Assembly: GCF_000170895.1 (NCBI RefSeq)
Contig: NZ_ABCS01000043.1
Coordinates: 1 to 64,000 of the forward strand
From: Plesiocystis pacifica SIR-1
GTDB taxonomy: Bacteria > Myxococcota_A > Polyangia > Nannocystales > Nannocystaceae
Length of the DNA stretch: 64,000 bases
Reading direction: 5' to 3'
Every line of letters starts with the position of its first letter. Positions within the stretch are counted from its first letter, which is position 1. The position numbers and the translations under genes are program-made. The notes under the pieces were generated by a model that was not told where the DNA came from, did no database searches, and worked only from the letters and a program-made list of their open reading frames with translations. Of this stretch, positions 1 to 13,634 are shown one piece after another.

Positions 1-1381
1 GGTCTCGGGCCGCGGAAGCCTCGGCCTCCGCCCGCTGGGCCCGGGCCTCCTCGGCCTGCGCGCGGATCCTCGCCTCCTCGGCCTGCTGGGCGCGCCGCCA
101 CTGGTCGTTGGCGAAGCCGCCGAGGCCGCTGAGCACCAGCAGGCTGGCCCCGGCGATGGCCAGGCGACGGCGGCGACGACGACGACGGCGCTCGGGGTTG
201 TCCTCGAGGGCGTCGAGGAGCTGGGTCATGTTCGGCCACCGACGGCCCGGGACGACGGACAGCGCCCGGAGCAGGTGGGCGCGGAGCCAGTGGGGGACCT
301 CGGAGCCTGGGGGCGCCGGCAGGATCTTGCCGCCGACGACGTTGTTCATCAGCGCCGTGGGGTTCTTGCCGGCGAAGGGGCGCTGGTCGTAGAGGGCCTC
401 GTAGAGCGCGACGGCGAAGCCGAACTGATCGCTGCGCGCGTCGATGTCGTGGCCGCGGAATTGCTCCGGGGACATGTAGGCCGGCGTGCCGACCCAGGCC
501 CCGGTCATGGTCAGCGGCGTCGACAGGGGGTCGGTCTGGTCGGTGGCGACGGCGGTCTCGAGCAAGCCGGCGGCGTGCAGGTCCTCGGGCAGGGCCTCGG
601 CCGAGTCGCCGGAGCGAACGATGACCCCGGACGAGCTGCCCACGGAGGAGCTCGCGCCCGAGGTCGCGGACGCCGGCTCGCTGCCGAGGCCGCTCGCGCT
701 CGCCGTGGCGGGGTGCGGGCCGGGCTCCCGCGCTGGCGCTGCGGTCCCCCGGGCGATGCCAAAGTCGAGCACCCGGACCCGCCCGTCCTCGCCGAGGATG
801 GCGTTCTCGGGCTTGAAGTCCCGGTGCACGATGCCCGCGGCGTGGGCCGCCTCGAGCCCGCGTCCGGCCTGGATGTAGACCTCGAGGATCGTCTGCCAGC
901 GAGGCTCGCGGGAGCTGTGGGCCGGCGGGCTGCCCGGGGGCTCGAGGCCGCGGACCCAGGCGCCGAGGGTCGGCCCGGTCACGAACTCCATGGCCACGTA
1001 GATCTGCTCCTCGAACTCGCCGACCTCGTAGACGTGGACGACGTTGGGGTGGGACAGCCGGGCCATGGCCTTGGCCTCGCGCTTGACCCGGACCCGCGTG
1101 TCGGCGGCGGCCCGCTCCGGACGGACCAGCTTGATCGCCAGCTTGCGATCGAGCTCGTTGTCGTAGGCGGCGTAGACCACCCCCATGCCGCCCTCGCCGA
1201 GGCGCTGGAGCACGACGAAGCGGCCGATCTGGGCAGGTCCCTGGGCAGGTCCCTGGCCCGCGCCGTGGTCTGGGAAGGCCTCCGCGTCGAGGTGTTCGTC
1301 CTCGTCGCCGTCGGAGGAGTCGCCGAGCAGGGTGTCGGCGTCGAGCAGCGGGTCGCGCTCGTTGGTGTCGGTGGCGTCCAC
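1..1381 (-). CDS. Ser/Thr protein kinase, Pkn2-like (3' end outside window)
   Basis: Eukaryotic-type Ser/Thr kinase, membrane-anchored, probably a cytoplasmic signalling kinase. The start is taken as GTG at 1381, because a TGA lies in frame just upstream and no ATG is available in this frame. After an acidic N-terminus of about 50 residues come the glycine loop (LGEGGMGVVY), the catalytic Lys in LAIK (about residue 84), HRDFKPEN and DFG, followed by an Ala/Ser-rich insert in the activation segment and the GTPAYMSPEQF P+1 region. After the kinase domain a run of arginines precedes one membrane segment (near 100-170 of the window) and then an Ala/Glu-rich, probably coiled-coil stretch that continues off the left edge. 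The C-terminal sensor domain is not visible. The layout matches the larger kinase at 9858-13583, so the two are probably paralogues. Confidence 0.93.
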   Translation of the reverse strand, partial: MDATDTNERDPLLDADTLLGDSSDGDEDEHLDAEAFPDHGAGQGPAQGPAQIGRFVVLQRLGEGGMGVVYAAYDNELDRKLAIKLVRPERAAADTRVRVKREAKAMARLSHPNVVHVYEVGEFEEQIYVAMEFVTGPTLGAWVRGLEPPGSPPAHSSREPRWQTILEVYIQAGRGLEAAHAAGIVHRDFKPENAILGEDGRVRVLDFGIARGTAAPAREPGPHPATASASGLGSEPASATSGASSSVGSSSGVIVRSGDSAEALPEDLHAAGLLETAVATDQTDPLSTPLTMTGAWVGTPAYMSPEQFRGHDIDARSDQFGFAVALYEALYDQRPFAGKNPTALMNNVVGGKILPAPPGSEVPHWLRAHLLRALSVVPGRRWPNMTQLLDALEDNPERRRRRRRRRLAIAGASLLVLSGLGGFANDQWRRAQQAEEARIRAQAEEARAQRAEAEASAARD

Positions 1382-1445
1382 GCGGGCGTCTTCCCGTCCA
1401 TGGTTTCACCACGGGCGGGAGGGCGGCGCAAGCGTGGCACGATGA

Positions 1446-1475
1446 AGCCCCGACCTCGCGTTCGAGGCCGGGGCT
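1446..1475 (-). terminator. Hairpin terminator after the Cys-rich gene
   Basis: A 13-bp stem with one G-T pair (AGCCCCGGCCTCG / CGAGGTCGGGGCT on the minus strand) lies just after the stop at 1498. The following bases are only weakly T-rich, so this is a probable rather than certain intrinsic terminator. It also sits just upstream of the kinase start. Confidence 0.6.
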
Positions 1476-1497
1476 GTTCTTCATTCGGATCGAAGGA

Positions 1498-2358
1498 TCA
1501 GTCCTTGCGCAGGCGCAGGGCCGCGAGGCAGATCAGGCCCAAGCCCATCCACGCCGCGCCGCCGCGGGCCGGCTCGTCCTCGACGGCGCAGCTGAGGGAG
1601 GCCGAGGCCGAGGCCTCCGCTTCGAAGGACACGTCGATGTCGAGGATGTCCTGGAGCGCGGCGACGCAGTTGTCGAAGGCGCTCGCGCTGACCTCGATGA
1701 ACTGGCCGTCGCAAAACAGCGCGCCCTCGGGGGCCTCGCACTGAGCCTCGCAGCCGCCCTGCAGGTCCGCCTTGCAGTCGACGTAGAAGTCGGCCTGGCA
1801 GTCGAGCTGGCAGCCCATGTTGATCTCGGCCCGGCACTCGCCGCCGCAGCAGCCCTCGCACTGGGCCACGCAGTCGGCCTGGGGCGCGTCGATGTCACAG
1901 GCGGCGCCGCACTCGAAGGAGCAGGTCGCCTCGCAGGAGGCCCGGCACTCGGCTCCGTCCTCGGACCCGGCGCACTGCGCCTGGCAGTTGGACGCGCAGT
2001 TGCCCTCGCAGGAGGCCCGGCAGTCGAAGGCGCCCGGGTCGACCTCGCACTCCGCTTCACAGGAGGCCTGGCAGCTGCCCGTACACTCGACCTCTGCCTC
2101 GATGTTGCAGCCTCCAGAGCACTCGAGGGAGCCCTCGGCGGCGCACGAGGCGTTGAACGCGAAGGGCTCGCACTCGGCCTTGCAGCCGCCTTCGACGAGC
2201 ACTTCGCACTCGGCGTCTCCGGCCACGAACACGTCGCCGCAAGCGTCGAGGCCACCGGCTTGGGCCTCTGGAGAGAGCAACACCGCGGCCGCGAGGGCGC
2301 CAGCGCAGGCGAGGGAAGAAAAGAGGGGACTAGAGAAAGCTTGGCTGAGGTGGCGCAT
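1498..2358 (-). CDS. Secreted Cys-rich repeat protein with sorting-like C-terminal tail
   Basis: I do not recognise a named family. From the ATG at 2358 the protein has a signal peptide ending near SPEAQA, then about 200 residues with over thirty cysteines in short irregular repeats such as CQASCEAEC and CRASCEGNC, then a Cys-poor stretch. It ends with a hydrophobic segment and basic tail (WMGLGLICLAALRLRKD). This resembles the tripartite C-terminal sorting signals of myxobacterial surface proteins, although the usual Cys is not clearly placed before the segment. Expected location: exported, disulfide-rich, retained at the cell surface. The frame is open further upstream (ATG at 2400 and a start at 2538), but those starts would put a long leader before the signal peptide. 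Confidence 0.8.
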   Translation of the reverse strand: MRHLSQAFSSPLFSSLACAGALAAAVLLSPEAQAGGLDACGDVFVAGDAECEVLVEGGCKAECEPFAFNASCAAEGSLECSGGCNIEAEVECTGSCQASCEAECEVDPGAFDCRASCEGNCASNCQAQCAGSEDGAECRASCEATCSFECGAACDIDAPQADCVAQCEGCCGGECRAEINMGCQLDCQADFYVDCKADLQGGCEAQCEAPEGALFCDGQFIEVSASAFDNCVAALQDILDIDVSFEAEASASASLSCAVEDEPARGGAAWMGLGLICLAALRLRKD

Positions 2359-2512
2359 CGGGAGTGTCGGTTCGACGGAGGTGAAGTGTCGGTATTCCAT
2401 GGTCTGGATCACGGCCTCGACCCTTGGCTTGGCCCGCGTTTGCGGACCGGGGTACGTGGCGAGACGCATCGCTTTTTGGGTCTGGGGGGGCGGGTGGTGG
2501 TCGTCTGCAACA

Positions 2513-2535
2513 ACACCGCGGGGGCCCGCTGGTGT
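2513..2535 (-). terminator. Possible hairpin terminator
   Basis: Inverted repeat ACACC-GCGGG / CCCGC-GGTGT with a two-base loop and one bulged T. It lies downstream of the minus-strand lipoprotein gene that stops at 2626 and upstream of the Cys-rich gene. On the minus strand it is followed by TTGTTG. Confidence 0.4.
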
Positions 2536-2625
2536 CACCGCCCCCGAGGATACCCTCGATCGACTCGATGGGCCCGCGTGGATGTGCTCTGGGAAGGGAC
2601 GTCGAACTCACCCGAGCCACTCGGC

Positions 2626-3096
2626 TCACTCGACGTCGTCGATGTAGTCGAGCAGCGTCCGGCAGTTGCCGAGCTCGGGCGCGTCGCCGCTGGGGTCGAG
2701 CTCGGCGACGGCCTTCTCCAAGAGGCGCCCAGGCTGCATGGCCTCGTCGCCAGTCTCGCGCTGCGCCTTCCCCCACTCCGTGCGCATCTCGACCTTGGCG
2801 TAGTAGTCCCGCAAGGTCCCGTCTTTGTAGTCGTGGTCGAGGGCCGCGCACAGATCGTCGAGGTCCGCGAGCTTGTCCGCGCGCTGGGGGTCCGCGGGCG
2901 CGGCCGGGGCGGGCTCGGCCTTCGCGTTGGACCCGTCGGGGCTCTCGGCCTTGGCCGACGCCTGCTCGCTCGGCGCGGGTGCGGGCGCGTCGCCTCCCTT
3001 GCAGCCCACGAGGACGAGGGCGAGGGCGAGGCTCGAGAGCGTGGCGGGAGCGTGACGGGTGCCGCCGAGGAGGGTGGTGAGATCGCTGCCGCGCAT
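2626..3096 (-). CDS. Small lipoprotein, function unknown
   Basis: 156 residues. The N-terminus carries a hydrophobic stretch and the lipobox LVGC, so this is a predicted lipoprotein. An Ala/Pro-rich low-complexity linker (about residues 36-70) leads to a compact charged C-terminal domain of about 85 residues that starts near ADKLADLDDLCAALDHDY and contains a second Cys pair. No family was recognised. Start ATG at 3096. The gene diverges from the mtnB cluster, so the roughly 150 bp between 3097 and 3253 probably hold both promoters. Confidence 0.75.
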   Translation of the reverse strand: MRGSDLTTLLGGTRHAPATLSSLALALVLVGCKGGDAPAPAPSEQASAKAESPDGSNAKAEPAPAAPADPQRADKLADLDDLCAALDHDYKDGTLRDYYAKVEMRTEWGKAQRETGDEAMQPGRLLEKAVAELDPSGDAPELGNCRTLLDYIDDVE

Positions 3097-3253
3097 GCCG
3101 CCAGCATAGCGGGGCGCCGCAGACGGGAAAATGGGGCCTGAGTAGCGCTCGAGCCGGGCTGCGGGCCCGTCGGCGCGCGATCAGGGGGGAGCTTCCGCAC
3201 GGGTCCCGGCCTGGTGGTTGTGGCCCCAGCGTATATCCTCACGACGGTCCGCG

Positions 3254-3931
3254 ATGCTCGATTCCGTCGTTCAGTCCTCCGAATCCGCCACGGAGCGCCC
3301 GACCGCCGCGCTCATTGCCGAACTGTGCCGACAGTTCTACGGCCTCGGCTGGGTCAGCGGCACCGGGGGCGGGATCTCGATTCGCGACGAGCGGGGCGTG
3401 TGGATGGCCCCCTCGGGCGTGCAAAAAGAGCGCATCGCCCCCGAGGACGTGTTCCTGCTCGCCGACGGCGTGTGGGATCGGGCCGAGGTCGTCGAGGCCC
3501 CGACCAACCCCAAGCTGCGCATCTCCGAGTGCCAGCCGCTGTTCTTCAACGCCTTTCGCATGCGCGACGCCGGGGCGGTGATCCACAGCCACTCGATCTG
3601 GGCCGTGCTCGCGGCCCGGCTGTTCAGCCCCGCGGGCGAGGCCGGCGAGTTTCGCTGCCGCAACCTCGAGATGCAAAAGGGCCTGCGGGGCATGGGCTGC
3701 TTCGACGAGCTGGTCGTGCCGATCATCCCCAACACCGCCCGCGAGGCCCAGCTGCGCGACTCCATGGCCGAGGCGATGGCGCGCTACCCCGACGTCGACG
3801 CGGTCATCGTCGCGGGCCACGGCATCTACGTGTGGGGCCACGACTGGGTCAAGGCCAAGACCCAGGCCGAGTGCTTCGACTACCTCCTGCGCGCCGCCGT
3901 CGAGGCCCACCGCCTCGGCCTCCCGCTCTGA
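3254..3931 (+). CDS. mtnB: Methylthioribulose-1-phosphate dehydratase
   Basis: Class II aldolase-fold enzyme of the methionine salvage pathway, which dehydrates 5-methylthioribulose-1-phosphate. Supporting motifs are SGTGGGISI near the start, the block SECQPLFFNAF, the zinc-site HSHS and a later AGHGIYVWG histidine. All match the MtnB/APIP pattern in the right order, and 225 residues is normal for the family. ATG at 3254 is preferred over the in-frame ATG at 3218 because it gives the usual N-terminus. It is the first gene of a plus-strand group with mtnD and ahcY, 52 bp before mtnD. The remaining salvage genes are not in this window. Confidence 0.92.
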   Translation: MLDSVVQSSESATERPTAALIAELCRQFYGLGWVSGTGGGISIRDERGVWMAPSGVQKERIAPEDVFLLADGVWDRAEVVEAPTNPKLRISECQPLFFNAFRMRDAGAVIHSHSIWAVLAARLFSPAGEAGEFRCRNLEMQKGLRGMGCFDELVVPIIPNTAREAQLRDSMAEAMARYPDVDAVIVAGHGIYVWGHDWVKAKTQAECFDYLLRAAVEAHRLGLPL

Positions 3932-3983
3932 CCGGACCTCAACTCCCGCTCTGATCCCTCCTCAGACGACCGAGACCCTCCCG

Positions 3984-4430
3984 ATGCAACTCGCCTGGAT
4001 CGACCCCCAAACTGACTACCCGACCCTCGACATCGCGCACCTGCGCAGCGCGGGCGTGACCTACGAAGCCCTCGAGATCGCGGGCGAGGCCTACCAGCCC
4101 AGCCTCGACACCCTCAAGCGCGACCGCGGCTACATCGAGCAGGACGTCATCGAGCTGCGCCCCGACACCGAGAACCTCGACGCCATCTGTGCCAAGTTCG
4201 CCGACGAGCACCTGCACACCGACGACGAGGTCCGCTTCGTGCTCGAGGGCGAGGGCATCTTCGACATCCGCGACAACGACGACCGTTGGATGCGGGTGAC
4301 CGTCGAGGCCGGCGACCTCATCGTCGTGCCCAAAGACAAGTACCACCGCTTCTATCTCACCGATCGCAAACAGATCCGTTGCGTACGCCTGTTCCAGGAC
4401 AGCTCGGGCTGGGTGCCACACTACCGCTGA
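3984..4430 (+). CDS. mtnD: Acireductone dioxygenase
   Basis: Cupin enzyme of methionine salvage that oxidises the acireductone to formate and the 2-oxo acid precursor of methionine when Fe(II) is bound; Ni-bound forms make an off-pathway product. The metal-binding pattern EHLHTDDEVRF and the later KYHRFYL histidine are both present, and 148 residues is slightly short for bacterial ARD, which is often about 180. It follows mtnB and precedes ahcY by 60 bp, so co-transcription is likely. Confidence 0.93.
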   Translation: MQLAWIDPQTDYPTLDIAHLRSAGVTYEALEIAGEAYQPSLDTLKRDRGYIEQDVIELRPDTENLDAICAKFADEHLHTDDEVRFVLEGEGIFDIRDNDDRWMRVTVEAGDLIVVPKDKYHRFYLTDRKQIRCVRLFQDSSGWVPHYR

Positions 4431-4490
4431 GCGCCCGCTGTGCTGACGCGTCGATCAACGACCCAAAACCCCACGGAAAGTACCGACATC

Positions 4491-5813
<1,323 letters not shown>

Positions 5814-5835
5814 GCGGTTGACGGCCTGAGCCGCA

Positions 5836-5877
5836 GGGCTGCCCCCGGGGACGGGGGCGGCCCTTTTGTTTGGTTTT
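5836..5877 (+). terminator. Intrinsic terminator of the mtnB-mtnD-ahcY group
   Basis: Strong GC stem (GGGCTGCCCCCG / CGGGGGCGGCCC, one mismatch-like T-G pair) directly followed by TTTTGTTTGGTTTTT. It lies 22 bp after the ahcY stop. Confidence 0.88.
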
Positions 5878-6246
5878 TAAAATGTTTTGATGTTCGCTTC
5901 GAATGCCGCGGGCGGACGGAGCGTCTTGGTTCGTCTCCGTTGCCATCGGTTCGTTTTGGTTAGAATCAACGCTGTTTGAGCGGACAATGTGTACGTGTTC
6001 GTAATGGTTCGTATGCGTTACCATTCGTAACCCCACTATCGACCCTACTTCAGGGTCTGGCGGTGCCGAACAGGCCGCGAGGGCGGGCCCGCCAGGCTGA
6101 CCGGTCAGATGCGGGGGGTGGGTAAAAAGGTGATTGATATCAGGTGTTTGTGGCGGGCGCCGACCGCCGGGTCGGGGCCCCGAGACTGGCTCCCAGCTCA
6201 CCTTTCGGCTCGCTCCAGAGCGTGGGTGTGCGGCAACAGATTCATC
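5878..6246. promoter_or_regulatory. AT-richer intergenic region with two dyads
   Basis: No gene seen. The region is less GC-rich than its surroundings and holds an operator-like dyad, AATGGT at 6003-6008 and ACCATT at 6020-6025 with further outer TT/AA symmetry, plus a short perfect hairpin GACCCT/AGGGTC at 6041-6057. The motif GGTTCGT or GTTCGTA recurs nearby. It probably carries the promoter and a regulator site for the lipoprotein gene at 6247; the regulator is unknown. Confidence 0.45.
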
Positions 6247-6858
6247 ATGGTCCGTTCACGCTTTTACAACCTGTTTGCTGTCACCGCTTTTTCGGTCTCG
6301 CTAGCCTGTGCCGATGGTATCTCGGTCGAGGACGGGGAGGTGTGTGCTCTCGAATGTCAACCCTCTCAGTCCGCGGTCGTCTGCGAGGTGGGCGCGCAGA
6401 GCTTCGCCATGTGCGGCGACACCCTCGCCGAGGCCCAGTCGAGCTGCGCGTCGCTGCAGGGCCAGTCGGGGCCGGAGCTGGGTCTGTGCTCGACCTGGGG
6501 CGACCCCGCCGAGGTCTGGACCCCCGGAAGCCATGTGTCCGAGGATCTGACCTCGGGTGAGCTGGTGATCGACGAGGACTTCTTTGCGATGGTCACGAGC
6601 CAGCCCTGGCTGCTCGACGCCGACTCGACCCTGGTCTTGCAGGGCGACGACGGCTACTACGAGCTCGCCCGGCCGGGCGCGCTGTCGGACGCGCTGGGCT
6701 GGCAGGTCGGCGACGCCTTCACCGAGCTCAACGGCGTCGAGCTCAAGGGCATCACCGGGCTGATGACGGCCTCGGCCACCACCGAGGCGGCCAAGCACTA
6801 CGATCTCGAGATCAAGCGCGGCAGCTACACCGTCGTGATCCCTTACCGCGTCGATTGA
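6247..6858 (+). CDS. Lipoprotein with PDZ-like C-terminal half
   Basis: 203 residues from the ATG at 6247; longer in-frame starts only add an Arg-rich leader. The signal peptide ends in the lipobox VSLAC, so Cys21 should be lipidated. Cysteines at about 35-80 form a small Cys-rich region. The C-terminal half contains GWQVGDAFTELNGVELKG, which resembles the ligand-binding loop and following strand of PDZ-like domains (as in type II secretion GspC), but this is an inference from a short stretch. The ECF sigma factor gene starts about 115 bp downstream on the same strand, so the two may be functionally linked. Confidence 0.75.
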   Translation: MVRSRFYNLFAVTAFSVSLACADGISVEDGEVCALECQPSQSAVVCEVGAQSFAMCGDTLAEAQSSCASLQGQSGPELGLCSTWGDPAEVWTPGSHVSEDLTSGELVIDEDFFAMVTSQPWLLDADSTLVLQGDDGYYELARPGALSDALGWQVGDAFTELNGVELKGITGLMTASATTEAAKHYDLEIKRGSYTVVIPYRVD

Positions 6859-6975
6859 GCCGTGCGGGTGTGCTGGAAGCGGTCTACGGAGCGGAGCGAG
6901 GCCTTCGCGCAATGCGATTCGCATCGTCCGCGGCCGTGGATCCCCGCGCCCTCGGGCTCTACACTGGTCGTCGCA

Positions 6976-7638
6976 ATGGCGACGGATGCGGAGTTGGTCG
7001 AGGCTTGGCGGGCAGGCCAAAAGCGCGCCGGTAAGCTCTTGTTCGAGCGGCACTTTGAAGCCGTCGATCGTTTTTTTCAGAGCAAGGTCGGCCCCGACGC
7101 GCCAGACCTGGTCCAAAAGACCTTCCTGGGCTGCGTCGAGAGCATCGACAAGTACCGCGGGGAGGGCAGCTTTCGCAGCTGGCTGTTCGCCGTTGCCTAC
7201 CGCCAGCTGTGTCGGCACTACCGCAGCCGCGCCCGCGATCGCCTGCACTTCGACGCCGGCACCTCGGCCGTTCGCGACCTCGAGCCCACACCCAGCGGTG
7301 TGCTCGCGCGGCGTCGGGAGGAGCGGCTGTTGCTCGAGGCCCTGCGCGGGATCCCCCTCGAGCTGCAGGTGGCCCTCGAGCTGCACTACTGGGAGCACAT
7401 GTCCGACCGGGAGGTCGCCCTGGCCCTGGGCGTGGCCCACGGGACCATGAAGAGCCGGCTCCGGCGGGGTCGCAAGCTCCTCGCCGAGCGCCTCGAGACC
7501 ATGAACGTCGGAGACGTGCTGCTCGAGAGCACGAGTACGGATTTGGAGGCCTGGGCACGGGATCTGCGCGAGATTGCCCTCGCGGCCGCCCAGGGCGGTC
7601 CCCAGGGCGATTCAGAGGACGATTCCAGCGGGGCGTGA
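6976..7638 (+). CDS. ECF-type RNA polymerase sigma factor
   Basis: 220 residues from the ATG at 6976. Region 2 is seen in LFERHFEAVDRFFQ through GEGSFRSWLFAVAYRQ with the LVQKTFLGC helix. Region 4 ends in the helix-turn-helix DREVALALGVAHGTMKSRL and is followed by an acidic tail of about 40 residues. The overall pattern fits the myxobacterial ECF sigma-70 subfamily. It would redirect RNA polymerase to a small regulon. No anti-sigma gene of standard type is adjacent; the upstream lipoprotein and downstream subtilase-like lipoprotein are candidates for signal input or regulon members. Confidence 0.92.
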   Translation: MATDAELVEAWRAGQKRAGKLLFERHFEAVDRFFQSKVGPDAPDLVQKTFLGCVESIDKYRGEGSFRSWLFAVAYRQLCRHYRSRARDRLHFDAGTSAVRDLEPTPSGVLARRREERLLLEALRGIPLELQVALELHYWEHMSDREVALALGVAHGTMKSRLRRGRKLLAERLETMNVGDVLLESTSTDLEAWARDLREIALAAAQGGPQGDSEDDSSGA

Positions 7639-7769
7639 GCGCGCCTTTCCGAGCTCGCTATGCGCATTTGGGCTCGTGCCCAAAAAAGTGCAGCGACGCT
7701 TAAACCGTTGGGCCGGTCGCGGGAACAACCGTGGCAGGGCCAGGAAAGGCCCGGATGGGACACGGAGCG

Positions 7770-9845
7770 ATGAACACCACCACGAAGTTTGGCGTGATTT
7801 TGGCGAGCGCGATGCTGCTCGGGGCCTGCGACTCGGGCGAGGCGCCCGGCTCGGAGCTCGAGCTCGGCGAGCCGGGAGCGAGCGCGGAGGCCGGGGAGGC
7901 CATGGACGCCGCCGAGGACGACGCGCTGCCCCTGGGGGGGCGGTCGCAGCACGAGACCATGGGCGCCCATCCCCCGGTCGAGTGCCCCGGCACCCGGCGC
8001 GTCATCGGCGTGCTCATCGATCCCGACGAGGGCTCTTGCGACGGCTTCGACATCCCCAACGAGTGGGTCGGCTCGGAGATGTTCTCGACCGGCTCGCCCC
8101 ACGTCGCGGGGCTGAGCGGGCCGGTGCCCGACGGCCTGCGCCGCTTTTGCATGTTCGAGTGGCAGCCCAGCTACGCGCCCGTCGACGACGGCATGTACGC
8201 GAGCTTGTTCGACGCCATCGACAACTACTCGATGATGCCGCTCGAGTTTGTCGCGCCGGATTGCCTCGGCGAGTACGTCCAGGGCGACCTGTCCGACGAG
8301 GGCAACGTGCGCGCGCTCCGGGACGCCTTCTTGGCCAACGTCGACGCGCTCTCGGCCGCCGAGGCGGAGAGCCTGCCGGTCGCCGGCTACCCCGGCGTGG
8401 GGGTGATCGACTCGCTCTCCCAAGAGGCCGCCGAGCTGCCCTGGTTGACCCCGGTCAGCGACCACGGCGACCAGATGGGCGAGCTGATCCGCGACGTGCT
8501 CTGCCCCCACGAGGGCAAGGAGTGCACCCAGTCCGTGGAGTACTCCCTGGCCCTCGATCGCTCGGAGCGGACGGGGCTGATCGACTGGTACGAGGGCGGC
8601 AGCCTGGGCTCGCAGGGCTCGCTGGCCCTGGCCATCTACTACTACGTCAAGGCGCAGCGCGAGGCCTGGGAGGCCGATCCCGACGCCGTGATGCCGCGCA
8701 TGGTGCTCAACCTGAGCGTGGGCTGGAGCCCCGACCCGGCGCTCTACGACACCGTCCTCGACCCCGACCGCGGCCCCAAGCAGGCCCTCGAGGAGGTGCT
8801 GCGCTACGCCTCGTGCCAGGGCGCGCTGGTGTTCACCGCCGCCGGCAACAACCCCGACGAGGCCTGCCCCGGCAATCACGTCGGCGGCCTCGCGCCCGCG
8901 ACCTACGAGGGCGTGCCCGCGCCGGAGCCGAGCTACTGCAAGGCCATGGATTTTTGGCCGGCCGACGAGGACAACTACCCCGTGTTCCCCAAGACCCCGA
9001 CCTACCGCCCGCTGGTCTACGCCGTCGGCGGGGTCGACGGCCACGACGAGGCGCTGATCAACGCGCGCTTGAAGGGGACCCCGCGCCAGGTCGCCACGGG
9101 CTCGAGCGGCGTCGCCATGGACGATGCCGGGGTCTTGACCACGCCGCTGTCGGGGAGCTCCGTGGCGACCGCGGCCGTCACCGCGGCCGCGGCCCAGCTG
9201 ATCAGCGTGCGCCCGGACCTGACCCCGGCCGAGGTCGCGGAGGCCGTGTGGGAGCGCGGCTGGGCCATCGGGGAGACCTCGGACTTCCAACTTGGCGCTG
9301 CGAACCTGCCCGTGCGTCGCCTGTCGGTGTGCGGAGCGATCGCGCCGGAGGTGCCCTGGCTGACCTGCTCGGCGGAGGCGCCCGATCCCAAGGGCAACCT
9401 CGGCGACTACTCGAGCGAGGTCCAGGCCGTGCTCAACGACCCGACGACGAACATGGCGACCTCGGTCCAGCCGGTCGTCGATCCGAACCCGGTGTGTGAG
9501 GTGATCTCCTGGAACGAGCTGGTCCGGCCCCAGCCCGAGACGCCGATCTGCCCGCACTGCAACATCCAGCCTGGTGGCGGCGAGGAGACCGACGACGCGG
9601 TCAACATGACCATCGATACCGCTTACGCCGGCTTCATCCTCGACGTGGAGCTGACCGCGACGGACGAGCTGATGAACGTGACCACGGTGAACCTCGGGTC
9701 ACAAGCGGTCGCCGACCTCAACGCAGGCTTTCGGGTCGTCCGGGTCATGGTCGACACGCCAGGAGTGACTCGCGCGAGCTTGGAGTTCACCGTCTCCGAT
9801 CCGACTGGCAACATCGTCCAGACCAACCCCATCGACGTACTCTGA
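7770..9845 (+). CDS. Subtilase-like (S8) lipoprotein
   Basis: 691 residues from the ATG at 7770, with the lipobox MLLGAC. Elements in S8 order: Asp in PGVGVIDSL, His in SDHGDQMGEL, the oxyanion-hole type TAAGNNPDE and Ser in LSGSSVATAAVTAAAAQL, so the Asp-His-Ser triad appears intact. Several spacings are longer than in standard subtilases, and the N-terminal 150 residues and C-terminal 170 residues are not recognisable. The protein is expected to be an exported, membrane-tethered protease or a degenerate relative. It lies about 130 bp downstream of the ECF sigma gene on the same strand. Confidence 0.8.
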   Translation: MNTTTKFGVILASAMLLGACDSGEAPGSELELGEPGASAEAGEAMDAAEDDALPLGGRSQHETMGAHPPVECPGTRRVIGVLIDPDEGSCDGFDIPNEWVGSEMFSTGSPHVAGLSGPVPDGLRRFCMFEWQPSYAPVDDGMYASLFDAIDNYSMMPLEFVAPDCLGEYVQGDLSDEGNVRALRDAFLANVDALSAAEAESLPVAGYPGVGVIDSLSQEAAELPWLTPVSDHGDQMGELIRDVLCPHEGKECTQSVEYSLALDRSERTGLIDWYEGGSLGSQGSLALAIYYYVKAQREAWEADPDAVMPRMVLNLSVGWSPDPALYDTVLDPDRGPKQALEEVLRYASCQGALVFTAAGNNPDEACPGNHVGGLAPATYEGVPAPEPSYCKAMDFWPADEDNYPVFPKTPTYRPLVYAVGGVDGHDEALINARLKGTPRQVATGSSGVAMDDAGVLTTPLSGSSVATAAVTAAAAQLISVRPDLTPAEVAEAVWERGWAIGETSDFQLGAANLPVRRLSVCGAIAPEVPWLTCSAEAPDPKGNLGDYSSEVQAVLNDPTTNMATSVQPVVDPNPVCEVISWNELVRPQPETPICPHCNIQPGGGEETDDAVNMTIDTAYAGFILDVELTATDELMNVTTVNLGSQAVADLNAGFRVVRVMVDTPGVTRASLEFTVSDPTGNIVQTNPIDVL

Positions 9846-9857
9846 ACGATCTGTGAT

Positions 9858-13583
<3,726 letters not shown>

Positions 13584-13634
13584 GACCAGCCCCGACAGTA
13601 TCGCCGAGGCCGGGCGCGAGCAGGGGAGGAAGCG

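Noticed and set aside
275..1744. Plus-strand open frame opposite the kinase
   Set aside because: Reading the minus strand gives intact kinase motifs; the plus frame is low complexity.
4440..4490. SAH riboswitch before ahcY
   Set aside because: The spacer is only about 60 bp and shows no conserved core that I can recognise.
7386..9557. Long minus-strand open frame opposite the subtilase-like gene
   Set aside because: No protein motif, Val/Gly/Leu/Arg/His-rich shadow of the plus-strand gene.
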